A stretch of DNA of 64,000 bases from Mucilaginibacter rigui (GCF_014773275.1 NZ_JACWMW010000001.1:186001-250000); one strand, 5' to 3'. Shown: positions 16,621-25,237, counted from the stretch's first letter. A program made the numbers and translations. Notes: a model not told the origin generated them from the letters alone.

Positions 16621-17529
16621 CTATTCATTCAGCATATACTTCTCTATTCCGGCGGCGGGATGCCACTTGTTGCCGGGTTCAAAATAATGCCATAACAAGG
16701 CCGATACTTTTTTGATGAGTAGATCTGCCTCATTGTCGGGCACCCAGCGCTGGTCTTTATTGTTTTTGGTGATGATGGAGAACACATAATTGCCATGCGG
16801 GGCGTTCACTAAAACCGTTTCAGATTTTGAAGCATCAACCGCGCCCTGTTTAGATAAGGTTTGTACATACGGCGGAATTTGCGATAGCGCACCGTCATCC
16901 CAAAAAATCCGGTTCAGCATACGGCTCATGCGTTCGCTTGCGGCGGGGCTTATCGCCTTACCATCATGTATCATGGTAAACAATCGGCACATCTCGCGCG
17001 GAGTGGTAACACCCCAGCCGTAAACCTGCCATATTGCCTGGCGTGCCGGTATGCGCGAGTTTACCCGCATCACTTTAAATCCGTTTTGATCAAGCCAGTT
17101 GTTGATGTAGTCGCCTCCTACAAGCTTTTGCAGCCAGGTGCTTGCGGTATTATCGCTCATAGTTATCATCAGCAGGGCAACTTTACTTACCTGTATGGTG
17201 TCTTTATCTTTAAACGAGCCCAGTATGTCTACACCAGGGTATAAAAGCGAATCGCGGTAAACAAGTTTTTGGTTATACTGCATTTCGCCTTTTTCTATCT
17301 TATCCATTAGCCCGCTTAAAATACTCACCTTTATCATGCTGGCAGTAGGGAACAGGGTATCGGCGTTTATCTCGGCTGTTTTTCCTGTTTTTAAATTATG
17401 CACGTAGATGCCAACATCGCCATTGAAATTTTTAGTGGCTGCTTTTAATTGCGCGGTAAGCTTTTGATCGGTTTGGGCAAAGGTGGTGAGGGTGGTGAAA
17501 AGCAGGAGTGTGGATAGAAGGTGTTTCAT
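16621..17529 (-). CDS. Exported serine hydrolase, class A beta-lactamase-like fold with altered motifs
   Basis: The 302-residue protein has a signal peptide MKHLLSTLLLFTTLTTFAQ. It retains SxxK (S64-M-I-K67) and SDN (125-127) from the penicillin-recognising enzymes. The KTG triad reads KQG (227-229), and no ExxxN general-base motif (Glu166 type) is seen in the omega-loop region (VNSRIPARQ). A true beta-lactamase is therefore doubtful; a peptidase or esterase of the same fold is as likely. I chose the ATG at 17527-17529 because it puts the signal peptide at the N-terminus. An in-frame upstream start at 17574 would add 15 residues ahead of it. It acts in the periplasm or at the outer membrane. 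Confidence 0.8.
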   Translation of the reverse strand: MKHLLSTLLLFTTLTTFAQTDQKLTAQLKAATKNFNGDVGIYVHNLKTGKTAEINADTLFPTASMIKVSILSGLMDKIEKGEMQYNQKLVYRDSLLYPGVDILGSFKDKDTIQVSKVALLMITMSDNTASTWLQKLVGGDYINNWLDQNGFKVMRVNSRIPARQAIWQVYGWGVTTPREMCRLFTMIHDGKAISPAASERMSRMLNRIFWDDGALSQIPPYVQTLSKQGAVDASKSETVLVNAPHGNYVFSIITKNNKDQRWVPDNEADLLIKKVSALLWHYFEPGNKWHPAAGIEKYMLNE

Positions 17530-17572
17530 ATAGGTGCATTGATAAATTAAAGGTATGAACTTTTCATTAACC

Positions 17573-17649
17573 AAGCGTCATTGCGAGCGAAGCGTGGCAA
17601 TCTTCGATAGAAAAGTTGACTACAAGTATATCGAAGATTGCCACGTCAC
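17573..17649. repeat. Palindromic intergenic repeat (GTCATTGCGAGCGAAGCG type)
   Basis: The sequence GTCATTGCGAGCGAAGCG leads into GTGGCAATCTTCGATA (17594-17609). After 19 nt comes its perfect reverse complement (17629-17644), followed by GTCAC. It would form a 16-bp hairpin upstream of lpxK. Confidence 0.8.
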
Positions 17650-17695
17650 TATGTTCCACAATAATGCTTTATTAAAATTAAACATCCTCTTTTCC

Positions 17696-17703
17696 TATCT
17701 TTA
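17696..17703 (+). promoter_or_regulatory. Probable -7 element TATCTTTA of the lpxK operon
   Basis: TATCTTTA differs from TAnnTTTG only in the last base. It ends 8 nt before the lpxK ATG, implying a leader of only a few bases. Confidence 0.4.
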
Positions 17704-17711
17704 CATCATCT

Positions 17712-18767
17712 ATGCAATACCTGCGCTGGCTTTTATTACCATTTTCGTTACTGTATGGTTTGGTGGTTATCATCCGTAACTGGTTTTATGATGCAGGCCT
17801 GTTTAAAAGCAAACAGTTCGATTTGCCTGTAATATGCGTAGGCAACCTGGAAGTTGGAGGCGCGGGAAAAAGCCCCATGACGGAATACCTTATACGGCTA
17901 TTAAAAAACGACTATCAATTAGCCACACTTAGCCGGGGGTACGGCCGCCATACCAAAGGTTTTATTCTGGCAGATATGGCAAGCACATCTGCTCAAATAG
18001 GCGATGAGCCATCGCAGTTTAAGCATAAATTCCCTAACGTTTCGGTAGCTGTGTGCGAGGATAGGGTAGCCGGCATCGATCAGCTGAAAACCAACCACGA
18101 TCTTATTTTACTGGATGACGCCTTTCAGCACCGCGCGGTAAAACCGGGCTTAAGTGTTTTATTGTTTGATTACACCCATTTGCAACAACCAAAATTTGTG
18201 CTGCCTGCCGGTAACCTGCGCGAGCCTTTTAGTGGCCGTTGGCGGGCAGATGTTATGGTTGTAACCAAATGCCCGGATGATTTAACGGAGCGGCAAATGA
18301 CTAATAGCTATGAAAAAATTGCTCCGCTAAACTGGCAGCCATTGTTTTTTAGCGCCATAAGCTACCAGCCGTTGCAAGACATGGAGGGCCAGCTTGTGGA
18401 TTTTACGATGGACGCAAATACCACTGTTTTTTTACTAACGGGTATTGCTAACCCTAAACCTTTGGTACAGCACATTAACCAGTTTACTGTAAACATTATT
18501 CACCATAATTATCCCGACCATCACCCCTTTAGCTTGAAAAATATGGTTAAACTTGCGGGTGAATTTTCTGCCTGTAAATCACAAAAAAAAGTTATTATCA
18601 CAACAGAAAAGGATGCGCAGCGTTTAGGGGTACATGAACTGCTACCGGCCGTTGCGCAATTGCCCGTTTGGGTGCTGCCAATAGGCATAAAGTTTTTAAA
18701 TAACGGGCAGCAGGAATTTGATAAAACAATAATAAACTATGTTAGAGAGCATACAGAACACTACTGA
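17712..18767 (+). CDS. lpxK: Tetraacyldisaccharide 4'-kinase (lipid A biosynthesis)
   Basis: The protein has 351 residues. The N-terminal hydrophobic helix (LRWLLLPFSLLYGLVVIIRNWFYD) is followed by VICVGNLEVGGAGKSPMTEYL, the LpxK P-loop. SRGYGR, GDEP and DDAFQHRAVKPGLSVLLFD come next, all LpxK signatures. LpxK phosphorylates the 4' position of the lipid A disaccharide at the inner membrane. It heads an apparent operon: its end overlaps the purine phosphorylase gene by 29 nt, and the porin gene follows. Grouping lpxK with an outer-membrane porin fits envelope assembly. Confidence 0.95.
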   Translation: MQYLRWLLLPFSLLYGLVVIIRNWFYDAGLFKSKQFDLPVICVGNLEVGGAGKSPMTEYLIRLLKNDYQLATLSRGYGRHTKGFILADMASTSAQIGDEPSQFKHKFPNVSVAVCEDRVAGIDQLKTNHDLILLDDAFQHRAVKPGLSVLLFDYTHLQQPKFVLPAGNLREPFSGRWRADVMVVTKCPDDLTERQMTNSYEKIAPLNWQPLFFSAISYQPLQDMEGQLVDFTMDANTTVFLLTGIANPKPLVQHINQFTVNIIHHNYPDHHPFSLKNMVKLAGEFSACKSQKKVIITTEKDAQRLGVHELLPAVAQLPVWVLPIGIKFLNNGQQEFDKTIINYVREHTEHY

Positions 18768-19554
18768 TTATATAAAAAAACGTATTGGCGACTTTGAACC
18801 CGAAGCCGGGATTATTTTAGGTACGGGCCTTGGCGCTTTGGTTAACGAGATAGAAGTTGAAAAACAACTGATGTACTCCAATATTCCCGATTTTCCGATG
18901 TCTACACTTGAGTTTCATTCGGGAAAATTGATATTTGGTATGCTGGGCGGTAAAAGAGTGGTTGCAATGCAAGGCCGTTTACATTATTACGAGGGCTATA
19001 CCATGCAGCAGATCACCTTCCCGGTTAGGGTGATGAAAATGCTGGGTATTAAAACACTTTTTGTATCAAACGCGAGTGGCTCGCTAAACCCGGCTATAAA
19101 AAAGGGCGATCTGACGATCATTGAAGATCATATAAACCTGCAGCCCATGAACCCGCTTATTGGCCGTAATGATGTTGAACTCGGCCCGCGTTTCCCTGAC
19201 ATGAGCGAACCTTACAGGCATGGCCTGATAGAAAAAGGACTTGCAATTGCTAAAGCAAATAATATTACCTGCCATAAAGGAGTTTATGTTGCAGTTACCG
19301 GCCCAAACCTGGAAACACGCGCCGAATATAAATACCTGCGTATAATTGGCGGAGATATTGTAGGCATGAGCACGGTGCCCGAAGTGATAGTGGCAAACCA
19401 TATGGGCCTGCCTGTATTTGCCATATCGGTAATTACAGATGAGGGCTTTACCGAGGTGTTAAAACCGGTATCGCTTGAAGAGATACTGGCTGTGGCAAGA
19501 GAAGCCGAACCAAAATTGACTGTAATACTCAAAGAATTAATAGCAGGGCTTTAA
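18739..19554 (+). CDS. Purine nucleoside phosphorylase, class I trimeric type
   Basis: The protein has 271 residues. Signature blocks are GIILGTGLGAL (phosphate loop), EFHSGKL, QGRLHYYEGY and MKMLGIKTLFVSNASGSLNP. ATGPNLETRAEYKYLRIIGGDIVGMSTVPEV and the purine-binding SVITDEGF region follow. The enzyme splits purine nucleosides with phosphate to free base and ribose-1-phosphate for salvage. It begins inside the 3' end of lpxK (29-nt overlap) and ends with TAATG, sharing one base with the next start, so the three genes are translationally coupled. Confidence 0.95.
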   Translation: MLESIQNTTDYIKKRIGDFEPEAGIILGTGLGALVNEIEVEKQLMYSNIPDFPMSTLEFHSGKLIFGMLGGKRVVAMQGRLHYYEGYTMQQITFPVRVMKMLGIKTLFVSNASGSLNPAIKKGDLTIIEDHINLQPMNPLIGRNDVELGPRFPDMSEPYRHGLIEKGLAIAKANNITCHKGVYVAVTGPNLETRAEYKYLRIIGGDIVGMSTVPEVIVANHMGLPVFAISVITDEGFTEVLKPVSLEEILAVAREAEPKLTVILKELIAGL

Positions 19555-21668
19555 TGGCGAATAAGCTTAAATATTTATTGATACTGCTGATCTGTGCGTT
19601 TGCAGAGACGGGCTTTGCGCAGGTGGTAGGCAACCCAAGGTTCCCGGGGCAAACCCCTAACGATCCGGTTTACTCACGCGATACTTCAAGGTACCGGAGA
19701 ACCAAAAATGGTGATTCACAGAATATCGATTCGATACGGAAACGCGAGGAGGGGAGAAAAGACTCGATCGTTTTTACCTCTAAATTTATAAAGGTTACCA
19801 GTGAGCGCCTGCTGATGGATAGCATCCAGCTGTTCCCGTTAGATACCGGTTTGGTAAACTTTGAAAATTATAGTCCGCTTAACCAGCCCCGTAACCCTAA
19901 GATAAGCCTTGGCTATACAGGCGTGTCTCAACGCGACCTGCTATTTAACCCGCGAAAAACCATTGGTTTTGATGAGGGGCTGCATGCACTTGATGCTTAT
20001 ATGCTAAACCCGCAGGATATTAATTATTTTAATGCCCGGGCGCCGTATACATTACTGTCACTGTTCAGTTCGCTCGGCGGGTCTGTTGAGCAATTGTTTA
20101 AGGTGGTGCATACCCAAAACGTTAAGCCCAACTGGAATGTGGGCCTTATGATGAACTTCAACGGATCGCGGGGATATTACAGTACCAACGGTATATTGGG
20201 GCAAAACGTAAGCGGTTTTAATTTTGGATTGTTTACCTGGTACCATAGCGTTAATAAACGGTATAACCTGTTGGCCAATGTGTTGTTTAATAACCTTAAG
20301 GCCCCCGAAACAGGATCTATCTTAAAGGATACGATATTTAACAGTTCAGGATCATCCTTTAACAAAACCGGTGAGCCTGTACGGCTGCCTAGTAGTTTTA
20401 CCAATTGGAAAAGCACCGGGATTTATGTTAAACAGTTTTATTATATAGGCCATATAGATAGCCTTAATAATGGTAAGGCGGGCAATAAAAATGTGCTGCC
20501 CACGCAGCGTGTAGCCCATACGTTTTATTTTAACCAGCGTAAATACAATTACCTGCAAAATGGCTTAGATACATACGGAGCGTTCCCCGATTATTATTTC
20601 AGCGCAGGCCGCTCGCGCGATTCGTTGAACGTTTTGCACCTGCAGAATGAATTTTCGTACAGCTTTTACCTGAGGCCAAAATCGGCAAAGCTGATCAGGA
20701 ACGAGCTTAAGCTTGACGTTGGTCTGATACATGATTTTTATAACATGAGCCAGTTTGTATCTGATACGCTTATAAATGAGTTTGGGCAAAAGCAATTGAA
20801 ACCTTCAAGGGTGCAGAACGAAACATTTCAGAATATTACTTTAAAGGCGCGCCTTGGCTATCGCTTTAGCGACAGGATAAACCTGGATGCCGATATACGC
20901 CAGATAGTACAGGGCCGCAACTTTGGCGACTTATTATATGATGCCAAACTTACCCTGGCAGGTAACAAAAAAGCCGGCCGTATTGTGTTGGGTGCATACC
21001 TGCAAAGTAGTTCGCCGGGGTTGGTTTACACCAACTGGATCTCGAACCATTATATTTTTAACAATAATTTTAATAACCAGAAAACTACAAACGCATCATT
21101 CAATTACATTAATGATGCCCTGCAGGTTGATCTGAAAGCCGAGTATTTCCTGATAACAGATTACCTGTATTTTGCCGCGCAACCGGGTGGTATTGATGCC
21201 ACACCAAGGCAATACGGCTCGTCTGTTAATTTACTAAAGGTAAGCCTGGGCAAAAACCTGCAATGGCGCAAACTCCATTTTGATAATTATGTAGTTTACC
21301 AAAAAACAGACAAAGCCGATTTGTTACGCACGCCCGAGGTTTATACTTTTAGCAGCCTGTATTACGGTGCAAACCTATTTAATGTGCTTAACTCGCAATT
21401 TGGGGTAAGCGTGCGATACAATACCGCATATACTGCGCCATCATATGCAGTTGGCTTGGGGCAGTTTTATAACGGGCCCGATATTACATTTACATCGTAC
21501 CCTATTGCCACACTGTTTTTTAAAGCCACACTACAGCGCACTAACCTGTTTATTCAATATGATTACGTGAACCAGGGCCTTTTTAGCAATGGCTTTTACA
21601 CTGTTAACCGCTACCCGCAAATGGATAAAACGCTAAAGTTTGGAGTAGCCTGGACGTTTTATAACTAA
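19554..21668 (+). CDS. Putative porin (Bacteroidota outer-membrane barrel)
   Basis: The protein has 704 residues. A signal peptide (residues ~1-22, ending GFAQ) precedes a charged stretch (DTSRYRRTKNGDSQNIDSIRKREEGRKDS). Beyond residue ~100 are long alternating beta-strands rich in Tyr, Asn and Phe, with YTGVSQRDLLFNPRKTIGFDEGLHALDAY and many G-Y-R-F turns, ending FGVAWTFYN. This matches the uncharacterised 'putative porin' family often seen next to purine phosphorylase or lpxK genes in this group. The substrate is unknown. A strong bidirectional terminator follows. Confidence 0.85.
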   Translation: MANKLKYLLILLICAFAETGFAQVVGNPRFPGQTPNDPVYSRDTSRYRRTKNGDSQNIDSIRKREEGRKDSIVFTSKFIKVTSERLLMDSIQLFPLDTGLVNFENYSPLNQPRNPKISLGYTGVSQRDLLFNPRKTIGFDEGLHALDAYMLNPQDINYFNARAPYTLLSLFSSLGGSVEQLFKVVHTQNVKPNWNVGLMMNFNGSRGYYSTNGILGQNVSGFNFGLFTWYHSVNKRYNLLANVLFNNLKAPETGSILKDTIFNSSGSSFNKTGEPVRLPSSFTNWKSTGIYVKQFYYIGHIDSLNNGKAGNKNVLPTQRVAHTFYFNQRKYNYLQNGLDTYGAFPDYYFSAGRSRDSLNVLHLQNEFSYSFYLRPKSAKLIRNELKLDVGLIHDFYNMSQFVSDTLINEFGQKQLKPSRVQNETFQNITLKARLGYRFSDRINLDADIRQIVQGRNFGDLLYDAKLTLAGNKKAGRIVLGAYLQSSSPGLVYTNWISNHYIFNNNFNNQKTTNASFNYINDALQVDLKAEYFLITDYLYFAAQPGGIDATPRQYGSSVNLLKVSLGKNLQWRKLHFDNYVVYQKTDKADLLRTPEVYTFSSLYYGANLFNVLNSQFGVSVRYNTAYTAPSYAVGLGQFYNGPDITFTSYPIATLFFKATLQRTNLFIQYDYVNQGLFSNGFYTVNRYPQMDKTLKFGVAWTFYN

Positions 21669-21690
21669 GTTATTCACAAAAAAACAGGCA

Positions 21691-21734
21691 AAAACAGAAG
21701 CCATCAACTAATAATGTTGATGGCTTCTGTTTTT
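21691..21734. terminator. Bidirectional terminator between porin and ECF operons
   Basis: An 18-bp perfect stem, AAAACAGAAGCCATCAAC (21691-21708) with its complement at 21716-21733, has a 7-nt loop. A-rich and T-rich flanks allow termination in both directions. Confidence 0.9.
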
Positions 21735-21762
21735 GTTAATCTCTGTTAATACATAGTTTGTT

Positions 21763-22392
21763 TTAATCAGCGTCTTCCCCCAGGTCATTGATGATCGATT
21801 TAACTTCTTTAAGGTATTTACCATACTTATACTTAACATGCAGGTTTATAAAAATATAGGTGCCTGCAAAACTAATAAATAGTATACCGAGCATAATTAA
21901 TAGATGTGCAGTAATGTTATGCGAACCGGTTAAGCCCTGTAAAATATACTTTGATGCTTCTTTGCCACACAGTATGCCAATGGCCACCATTATAGCAATG
22001 GGTGTTATGCAAAAGTTGTACGCTTTGTATATTTCTATATTAAGTTCTAATTCGTAGGCTACTTTACTAATGCTATTTTTCAGGTTCGAGGTATACCTGC
22101 TTATAGAGCGGTAAAAAACATAGAACTTAAAAAAGTAATAAGTATTTAATAACACCATGGTGAAAAATAACAGGCTGGTAATATTAAAAAGGAAAGGGTC
22201 GGTTTGCCTGAAAAATAAGAACCAGATAAAGATAAGGTATGAAAGCAACGTGCCTATAAACTCCGTTTTCATATTTTTACGAATACTGTTTACTGCAGAA
22301 AAGGTTTTACCCCTCATCGCATCATCTATGTGCAAATGAACAAAGCCGGGCTCCTCATTTTTCCATGCATCTTTTAAATCATCTATATTCAT
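21763..22392 (-). CDS. Membrane protein paired with an ECF sigma factor (possible anti-sigma)
   Basis: The protein has 209 residues. The first ~45 (MNIDDLKDAWKNEEPGFVHLHIDDAMRGKTF) are soluble; four hydrophobic helices follow, in two pairs near residues 47-90 and 128-185. The end (KYGKYLKEVKSIINDLGEDAD) is charged. Its start overlaps the sigma-factor gene by 14 nt, the usual layout for a sigma/anti-sigma pair. No zinc-finger (HxxxCxxC) anti-sigma domain is present, so the anti-sigma role rests on context alone. Similar IDDLKDAWK-type proteins follow ECF sigma genes in other Bacteroidota. Confidence 0.7.
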   Translation of the reverse strand: MNIDDLKDAWKNEEPGFVHLHIDDAMRGKTFSAVNSIRKNMKTEFIGTLLSYLIFIWFLFFRQTDPFLFNITSLLFFTMVLLNTYYFFKFYVFYRSISRYTSNLKNSISKVAYELELNIEIYKAYNFCITPIAIMVAIGILCGKEASKYILQGLTGSHNITAHLLIMLGILFISFAGTYIFINLHVKYKYGKYLKEVKSIINDLGEDAD

Positions 22393-22888
22393 AATTCATG
22401 CTTTTTATTATTCCTTTAAGTTTGTTTTTAGTGCGATTTAGGCGCACCCTTACATTAATTTCGCTAATGCCAAGATTAAGAGCAATTCCTTCATAAGACT
22501 GATCTTCCATATATAAAAATATCAGCGCTTTTTCAACTTTGTTAAGCTGTTGTATCGCTTTGTAAAACAGAGCGAGTTGTTCGTCTTTTTCGGTATCTGT
22601 AACTTGTGCTTCTAAGTGGTCGAGATTGTCGGGCAATTGTTCACTATCGGGCCTTCTTTTTTGTTTTTTGAAAAACATTATCGCTGTGTTTAGCGCCACC
22701 CGGTACATCCAGGTGCTGAATTTGCTTTTCCCCTCAAAAGAATCAAAGGCCAGCCAAAGCTGTAGTATCATTTCCTGCATTAAGTCGTCCCGGTCTGCCT
22801 CATCATCCTGGTAAATACGGCATATCTTAAAAAGCATTGCTTTGTGCTTTTCAATTAATTGTATAAACCGGGCCGTGTTGTTTTCCAC
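22379..22888 (-). CDS. ECF-type RNA polymerase sigma factor
   Basis: The protein has 169 residues. The sigma-2 region reads FKICRIYQDDEADRDDLMQEMILQLWLAFDSFEGKSKFSTWMYRVALNTAIMFFKK. After a short linker, sigma-4 reads LNKVEKALIFLYMEDQSYEGIALNLGISEINVRVRLNRTKNKLK, with a clear helix-turn-helix. Region 3 is absent, as in all group IV sigma factors. It directs RNA polymerase to an unknown regulon. The overlapping membrane-protein gene is the likely partner. Confidence 0.92.
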   Translation of the reverse strand: MENNTARFIQLIEKHKAMLFKICRIYQDDEADRDDLMQEMILQLWLAFDSFEGKSKFSTWMYRVALNTAIMFFKKQKRRPDSEQLPDNLDHLEAQVTDTEKDEQLALFYKAIQQLNKVEKALIFLYMEDQSYEGIALNLGISEINVRVRLNRTKNKLKGIIKSMNYEYR

Positions 22889-23091
22889 TTATAAATTTTA
22901 ATTAATACACCGTTAGTATTAGATTTTGAATTATGTTACAAAAAATAATAATAAAAGTGGCAACAAAATGGGTCGTTGTAAATGGTATGATGAAGCGTGA
23001 TGGTGCATTAAGCAATATGGCAATTTTGCCGTGCAACAATTTACAGCTTAAAATGCATAAAGCGATTTATTGATAAGTATCGCACTGTAGC
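22889..23091. other. Intergenic gap upstream of the ECF sigma gene
   Basis: About 200 AT-rich bases with no credible gene. They probably hold the sigma operon promoter, which could be self-recognised, but I see no clear TAnnTTTG on the minus strand and no repeat. Confidence 0.4.
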
Positions 23092-24357
23092 TTAGGTTTT
23101 CTGTTTTTTCTTTTTAGCAGCGGGAAACAGCACATTGTTCAGTATCAGCCGGTAGCCGGGCGAGTTTGGGTGCAGTTTCAGATCGGTAGGCGGGTCGCCA
23201 ACGGCATGCTGGTAATCTTCGGGGTCGTGGCCGCCATAAAAAGTCCATTGGCCTTTACCAAACTCACCGTGTATGTAGCGGGCTTCGTTGGCGGTTTTCA
23301 TTTCGCCCATAATGGTAACGCCGGGTTTAAGTTTGCTTTTGTTGTAGGCGGTTGTTAAGCCCATAAAGCCTTTTATAACCTTATCATGATCCTGCGTAAG
23401 CATGCTGGGCACCACATCCCATTTGGCCGAAAAATCAAACAGGGTGAAAAAATCGCGTGTGCGCTCAACCTGTCTTACTGGGGTAACATCAATATTGCTA
23501 AACTGGTGCGATGTTGGGTTCTCATCCAGTGTGAAATTTTGAAAGGCGAAGGTTTGCGTAAAATCAAGTTTCTGTTGTGCATCCGGGTCGGCAGGGTCGC
23601 CGTCAAACATGCTTTCTACAATATCGGTGTTCGATGCAGCCAATGCAATATCGAAGGTGTCGGTGCCACTGCACATAGCAAACAAAAAGCCGCCACCGGC
23701 GCAAAAATCGCGGATGTGCTGCACCACGGCCAGCTTCATTTGCGATACCTTTTTAAAACCCAGTTTGGCAGCCATAGCCTGCTGGCCTTTTACATCATCT
23801 ACATACCATTGCGCGTAACGGTAAGCTCCGTAAAATTTGCTGAACTGCCCGGTAAAATCTTCGTGGTGCATGTGCAGCCAGTCGTACTTAGGCAGGTCGC
23901 CACGGATAACCTCCTCGTCGTAAATAACATCGTATGGGATTTCGGCATATTTTAAAACCAGGGTAACGGCATCATCCCAGGGCAGTTTGTTTTTGGGTGA
24001 GTATACGGCCATTTTCGGTGCTTTCTCCAGCTTTACCATGTCCATGTTTACAGATGGGTCGCTTACTTCGGTCAGTATCTCATTGGCTTTTGCATCGGCC
24101 AAAACCAGGTAGCTTACCCCACGTACCTTACATTCCTCTTCCAGTTTTTGGTCGTATTTCATCATAAAACTGCCGCCCCGGTAGTTAAGTAGCCAGTCAA
24201 CCGTTTGGCCGTTCTTCAACGTCCAGAAAGCTATCCCATACGATTTTAGGTGATCCTTTTGCTCATCATCCATAGGGATAAGAATAGAGGCCGCCCTTGT
24301 GAGGAGGGGTAAAATGAAAAAGGTGAAAGCTAAAAGGTGTTTAATAGATTTGCTCAT
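23092..24357 (-). CDS. Conserved exported protein of the family often mislabelled 'asparagine synthetase B'
   Basis: The protein has 421 residues and a signal peptide (residues 1-22). The mature part opens SILIPMDDEQKDHLKSYGIAFW and contains YRGGSFMMKYD, YDWLHMHHEDFTGQF and CAGGGFLFAMCSGTDTFDIAL. It ends GHDPEDYQHAVGDPPTDLKLHPNSPGYRLILNNVLFPAAKKKKQKT. Close Bacteroidota homologues are commonly deposited as asparagine synthetase B, but I see no N-terminal Cys amidotransferase and no PP-loop ATP motif. GGGFLFAMCS, with Cys after a nucleophile-elbow-like turn, recalls class I glutamine-amidotransferase-like folds. The export signal also contradicts asparagine synthesis. The function is unknown. 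Confidence 0.8.
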   Translation of the reverse strand: MSKSIKHLLAFTFFILPLLTRAASILIPMDDEQKDHLKSYGIAFWTLKNGQTVDWLLNYRGGSFMMKYDQKLEEECKVRGVSYLVLADAKANEILTEVSDPSVNMDMVKLEKAPKMAVYSPKNKLPWDDAVTLVLKYAEIPYDVIYDEEVIRGDLPKYDWLHMHHEDFTGQFSKFYGAYRYAQWYVDDVKGQQAMAAKLGFKKVSQMKLAVVQHIRDFCAGGGFLFAMCSGTDTFDIALAASNTDIVESMFDGDPADPDAQQKLDFTQTFAFQNFTLDENPTSHQFSNIDVTPVRQVERTRDFFTLFDFSAKWDVVPSMLTQDHDKVIKGFMGLTTAYNKSKLKPGVTIMGEMKTANEARYIHGEFGKGQWTFYGGHDPEDYQHAVGDPPTDLKLHPNSPGYRLILNNVLFPAAKKKKQKT

Positions 24358-24368
24358 GTGTATGCTAC

Positions 24369-24376
24369 CAAATGTA
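24369..24376 (-). promoter_or_regulatory. -7 element TACATTTG of the exported-protein gene
   Basis: TACATTTG on the minus strand ends 11 nt before the ATG at 24357, giving a very short leader. Confidence 0.5.
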
Positions 24377-24399
24377 ACGATTAATTGAAAATGGTATTG

Positions 24400-25047
24400 T
24401 TAAGTCATTTTAGAGAAATGATTCTCAATATCCTCCCTTAGAGCTTTTATGTTTTCTTCAGATTTTTTTACAAAATCATTTAATTTTATTTGTTCAATCC
24501 TTTTATTTATTATTTCGAGTTCTTGATCGTTATAATCATAAATTAACTCCCAAACACCGTTTTCTGCTTCTTCTACATTGTTTAAATCTTCATCTTCTTT
24601 TAAAATCGCGTCCTTAACTTTGTTAAAGTCAATCAAGGTTTTTTTAACAAGTGCCTTTGTTTCCTCACTTAGCAGAATTTTTTCTTTGCTAAACTCATTG
24701 ATACATTCAATATACGATTTAACCCAAAGCTGAATCCGTTCTTTATATTTATTATGATTGTTTTTATCATATGCATTATAAAACAAGTTCGAATTTGCGT
24801 AGTTAAAATTCACTAACTTATGATAAATATTGTGGAGGGCCTCAACTTGCAATTCATTAAATCTCGAAAACTTAATTTCGCTCTTTTTAAGTTCGGTTTT
24901 AAAACGTTCAATTCTACCTGATACCCAAATAGCTTGTGTTATTTGTAATACGGCTATTACTATGGTGAATAGTATTAATATTAAAAGGTGATATTGTTTA
25001 AAATCAGAAAAATATTGATTTAGAGCTTTCGTAATAAGATCTTCCAT
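24400..25047 (-). CDS. Hypothetical protein with N-terminal membrane anchor and coiled coil
   Basis: The protein has 215 residues. One membrane helix lies at about residues 20-43 (HLLILILFTIVIAVLQITQAIWV). Charged, mostly helical sequence follows (RIERFKTELKKSEIKFSRFNELQVEALHNIYHKL), and the tail (LEIINKRIEQIKLNDFVKKSEENIKALREDIENHF) is likely coiled coil. I do not recognise a family. The coding DNA is clearly more AT-rich and richer in Lys, Asn and Ile codons than its neighbours, suggesting recent acquisition. A TACCTTTA box about 20 nt upstream (25066-25073) could be its promoter. Confidence 0.65.
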   Translation of the reverse strand: MEDLITKALNQYFSDFKQYHLLILILFTIVIAVLQITQAIWVSGRIERFKTELKKSEIKFSRFNELQVEALHNIYHKLVNFNYANSNLFYNAYDKNNHNKYKERIQLWVKSYIECINEFSKEKILLSEETKALVKKTLIDFNKVKDAILKEDEDLNNVEEAENGVWELIYDYNDQELEIINKRIEQIKLNDFVKKSEENIKALREDIENHFSKMT

Positions 25048-25157
25048 GTCAACTTAGATTTTAATAAAGGTATGTAAAACTAATACATTTAATAATCGCG
25101 TACATCCCGATCAATACTTATGGCTTAAACGTTTACCTTAACCATCCAGCCCCCTTT

Positions 25158-25237
25158 GCGTTAGGATGGCAGCGGATACCGGCCCGTGACTAAGGCCTGT
25201 GCAGTATGAGCGTACAGCCCGGGCCGCAGGCAACGCT
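25158..25237. repeat. 80-bp dispersed intergenic element, copy 2
   Basis: This is the second copy of the element at 10857-10937, in the same orientation. The stretch TAAGGCCTGTGCAGTATGAG is identical in both, as is AGCCCGGGCCGCA. It lies between the hypothetical gene and ppiB, where no gene is seen. Confidence 0.8.
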
